From: Fasciolopsis buskii
Taxonomy: Eukaryota > Platyhelminthes > Trematoda > Plagiorchiida > Fasciolidae
Assembly (NCBI GenBank): GCA_008360955.1
Contig: LUCM01006437.1
Span: 320,397-384,396, forward strand
Reading direction: 5' to 3'
DNA length: 64,000 nt
Shown: piece by piece, positions 61,301 to 64,000 of the stretch
Layout: each line of letters opens with the position of its first letter
Numbering within the stretch: the first letter of the stretch is position 1
Position numbers and translations under genes: made by a program
The notes under the pieces: model-generated
The model's database searches: none
Seen by the model: only the letters and a program-made list of their open reading frames with translations
What the model was told of the DNA's origin: nothing

Positions 61301-63429
61301 ACACATAGATGTGAAGTTAGCCATTTTGCGAATCTGGTTCATTGGATCATAAATCCGGTCCTTATCGTCCGACTATTGATTTAACTGCTGATTATGCACT
61401 ACTGTGTGATCCTCGCACACGGCATGCGGCGGAGTTGAGCTCATAGTCACTTAAATAAGTAGTACGTTTGAATCGGGGATAATTAGTGCCACATTGCCAA
61501 AGTGATATGCCACATGATATATTCATTAAATTGCTTCAAATTCAAAAGCATATGATGACTGAGAAAGCTTCCAAATGAGTTGATGTTTTGTCGCCTCGGG
61601 TAACCGAAACTTTGATCTATGATAAAATTTCTCATCACGTTGTTTTCATATTTCAAACATATTTTCGACTAACTACACAGCTTCACTTGTGTTGAACTGG
61701 CAAAAGCGACTCGGTGCCAGATCGAATGGGAAATTCATTCGCATTCTGGGCACCAAAAAGTCGTCACCGCTGGCTAAAGTCAAACGGGCATATGATCAAC
61801 CACTGAGTCATCATTCAAGGTTGTTCGCTCGATTCCGGTTTGGCATCGTCAACATTTCGATGCGTCATTTTATGCGGATTCGGTTTTCTCACGCTAACTG
61901 AAAATATCAGGAAATTCGTCCCTGTGGAAAGAAGACAGATTTTGATAGAAAGCAATCTGGGTAAAAGTAGACACCGGGAATGCCTGTTGAAATCTACTCA
62001 GTCGACCTGTTCATGAATATCCGGGCATTTGGCGTTTGAACACATTTTATTAGCCAAAATATTTTGTATTCGTCTTATGCATATCGAAGAATTTCGCAAG
62101 CTGTTAGACATTGCTCATTCAGTGATCAAATTGACGGTAGTGCTCATTTCAGGCACTAATACTCATTAGTCTTTGCTATTGATGGGTTCTGTTTGTGACA
62201 CTAGGTTGCAACTATTCGGTTCAGTCACGGATTTACCAAAATATATTGATACATTACCTGGTCAACGGGTATTTCTCTCCAGATTATATCAGTTCATCTG
62301 ATCATTTACCAAATATCGTTGAACTCGTTTCTAATTTGAACCGTGAATCAGTCAAAGGTGACACTAGAAAGTTTATTCCGGCGCGTGCTAGTAGCTGACG
62401 AAATGCATACGACCGGCTGACAGAACTAAATTGGGCAAGAGCGAACAGGCACAAACTGAGTCCGAGGGCAATTCAATAGGACAAGCGAATGTTTACCGCA
62501 CGTGTGTATAGAGTCAATCGATTCATCGAGATCAAGTACTCCGTTTCATATAAGCTCCGGACCAATCAGCACAGTTTACCGTTTGATCTGTCTTCAATAT
62601 GGAATGGAAAATGACAAGGAAAATTGAATATGCGAGGATGAAACTAACCAAAAGCTCAGGATATGTCATCTGTTACCACACACCGTCCAGGAACAGACTA
62701 GTACCATAGCAATATAAATACAGTGATGGACTGACGGATACGAACAGGCAACGGTGGACAGCAGCGAGCGGTAGGATCTTCATGTGATGCCCCAAAATGT
62801 TTGCTTATTCATTCACACAATGCCTGCTAAATATGCATGCATATGCATATTGCAAAGTAATTAGTAGTTAGATGAACCAGGTACAAATTCGACTGGGCAG
62901 TCATCGCTTGTCGTTGGTCGCGAATTTCTAGCGAATACGTGTCCGAATTGTGACCGAGAATCAGTAGACACATCGCATGAAAATATGATGCGAAGATATA
63001 ACCAAAAGATCATTTCCATGATTCGGACTTGGCTATTCAGGTAGTCCATCTACAATCTTCAGATTCAACTAGATCGTCTTAAGTAAACGATCTATACAAA
63101 GGGGTGCACGATTGCTAGGAAGGCAATCACATCGCCAAACTTATAGAATATTTTATCAACGATCCGCAAACCTCAAAATGCGACGAGTAAATAGAACGAA
63201 TAGATTGTTCTCCTGGTCTAAGGTGATAAATGAATATTTTAATCGTGTAACATAATTCGAAAACTATTTCTAACCAAGTAAGGTCTAACTCTAGTCATGC
63301 GACCATGCAATCCATCGACCTGTTATGAGTTCATTTGTAATCTTTCGCTCCAGTACATGCCCTAACTTTATCTCCATGGTTCGTTAAGAGGCGGAATATA
63401 ACTATGATATCCGTTTTCTCAAATTTCAG
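58355..63429. other. non-coding stretch, nothing firmly recognised
   Basis: Only short frames. It contains a perfect 12-bp palindrome ACACGGCCGTGT at 59767-59778 within a GC-rich patch (59.7-60.1 kb). The interval 61680-61900 is locally GC-rich and open in two frames, without a recognised motif. Confidence 0.35.
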
Positions 63430-63613
63430 AGGAATCATTAGCGAGACGACAGAGACAGTATTGTTTGATGGAAACAGATTGCACGTGCGCAACAAACAAG
63501 GCCATTTTACTAGTGGCAGAGATGTGACAATGTCACATGCTATAGGAAAATCATTTTGCCTGGTCAACGCGTTGCAATTTTTTCCCCTTGCTTCTGAGGA
63601 CCACAAATCTTGA
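63430..63613 (+). CDS. possible terminal exon, product unknown
   Basis: A good acceptor (CCGTTTTCTCAAATTTCAG, AG at 63428-63429) is followed by an open frame to TGA at 63611-63613. The peptide is polar and protein-like (GIISETTETVLFDGNRLHVR near its start, ending LASEDHKS), with no recognised domain. Overlapping minus-strand frames of 100-125 codons compete for the same DNA, so the strand is uncertain. Confidence 0.18.
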
Positions 63614-64000
63614 ACATGTATGCTTTGGAATCCTTTTGTTCTAACCAAACAATACCGTTGCCCTGAGAATACAGAAAAAACGTATACGCAAGTAGAGAAT
63701 GATTGCAATAATACCAGAGACGAGGAAAAACACTAAATACCGGCAAACGTCTGATCACCGTGTTCAATATCATCACTTCACTTTTCCAATTAACACGAAG
63801 CAAACTTTGGTAAACTCTATCCAAACAGTTTTCGGGTAGAACACTGTGAATCTTAGTGCGATATGACGGACTGGCCAAGCGATCGATATCTGCAACGATG
63901 TTTGAATCGAATGAGAGAATAAGTCATGGAACATCAACTGTGGGGATTCGCTTAACATCCCTGGAACAGCTTGAGGCATTCGAATTGAGTGCTTTTTTTA

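Noticed and set aside
1..64000. CRISPR arrays, rRNA genes, bacterial operons
   Set aside because: No regularly spaced direct repeats, no rRNA-like conserved blocks and no dense collinear reading frames anywhere in the window.

Overview
The window reads as nuclear DNA of a multicellular eukaryote, most likely a flatworm and probably a digenean trematode. I infer this from the repeat content: degraded non-LTR (RTE-like) and Penelope-like retrotransposons whose residual protein motifs resemble trematode elements, several tRNA-derived SINE families, and very low gene density with intron-like spacing. No bacterial or organellar gene organisation is visible. There is no rRNA, no CRISPR array and no tRNA gene I would call functional.

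Only one host gene is supported with moderate confidence. It is a terminal coding exon at 538-1162, preceded by a splice acceptor and followed by a 3' UTR with AATAAA at 1546-1551. It encodes a Pro/Ser/Arg-rich protein with a C-terminal SxxDPWxxL motif reminiscent of MPLKIP/TTDN1. The rest of the left third (1.6-34 kb) is mostly featureless. It contains a few exon-like reading frames with splice-like borders (all low confidence), two family-A and two family-B tRNA-SINE copies, and short microsatellites.

The right half is a graveyard of mobile elements. An RTE-like LINE relic lies at 36.67-38.9 kb, with an inverted piece of its 5' end at 34.56-34.80 kb. A second copy of the same LINE lies at 51.2-53.7 kb; the two copies have lost different internal parts. 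A third, 5'-truncated LINE tail (47.79-48.17 kb) lies next to a Penelope-like element on the minus strand (about 47.52 to 46.03 kb) that still shows reverse-transcriptase and GIY-YIG-side signatures. SINE copies lie at 42.0, 49.2, 54.4 and 57.7 kb, and a 20-unit CTAT microsatellite at 49.5 kb.

The number of 60-150-codon open frames is close to what random sequence of this base composition would give, about 15-20 frames over 100 codons across six frames. I have therefore left most of them out. None of the elements looks autonomous today, and I see no cluster of genes working together.
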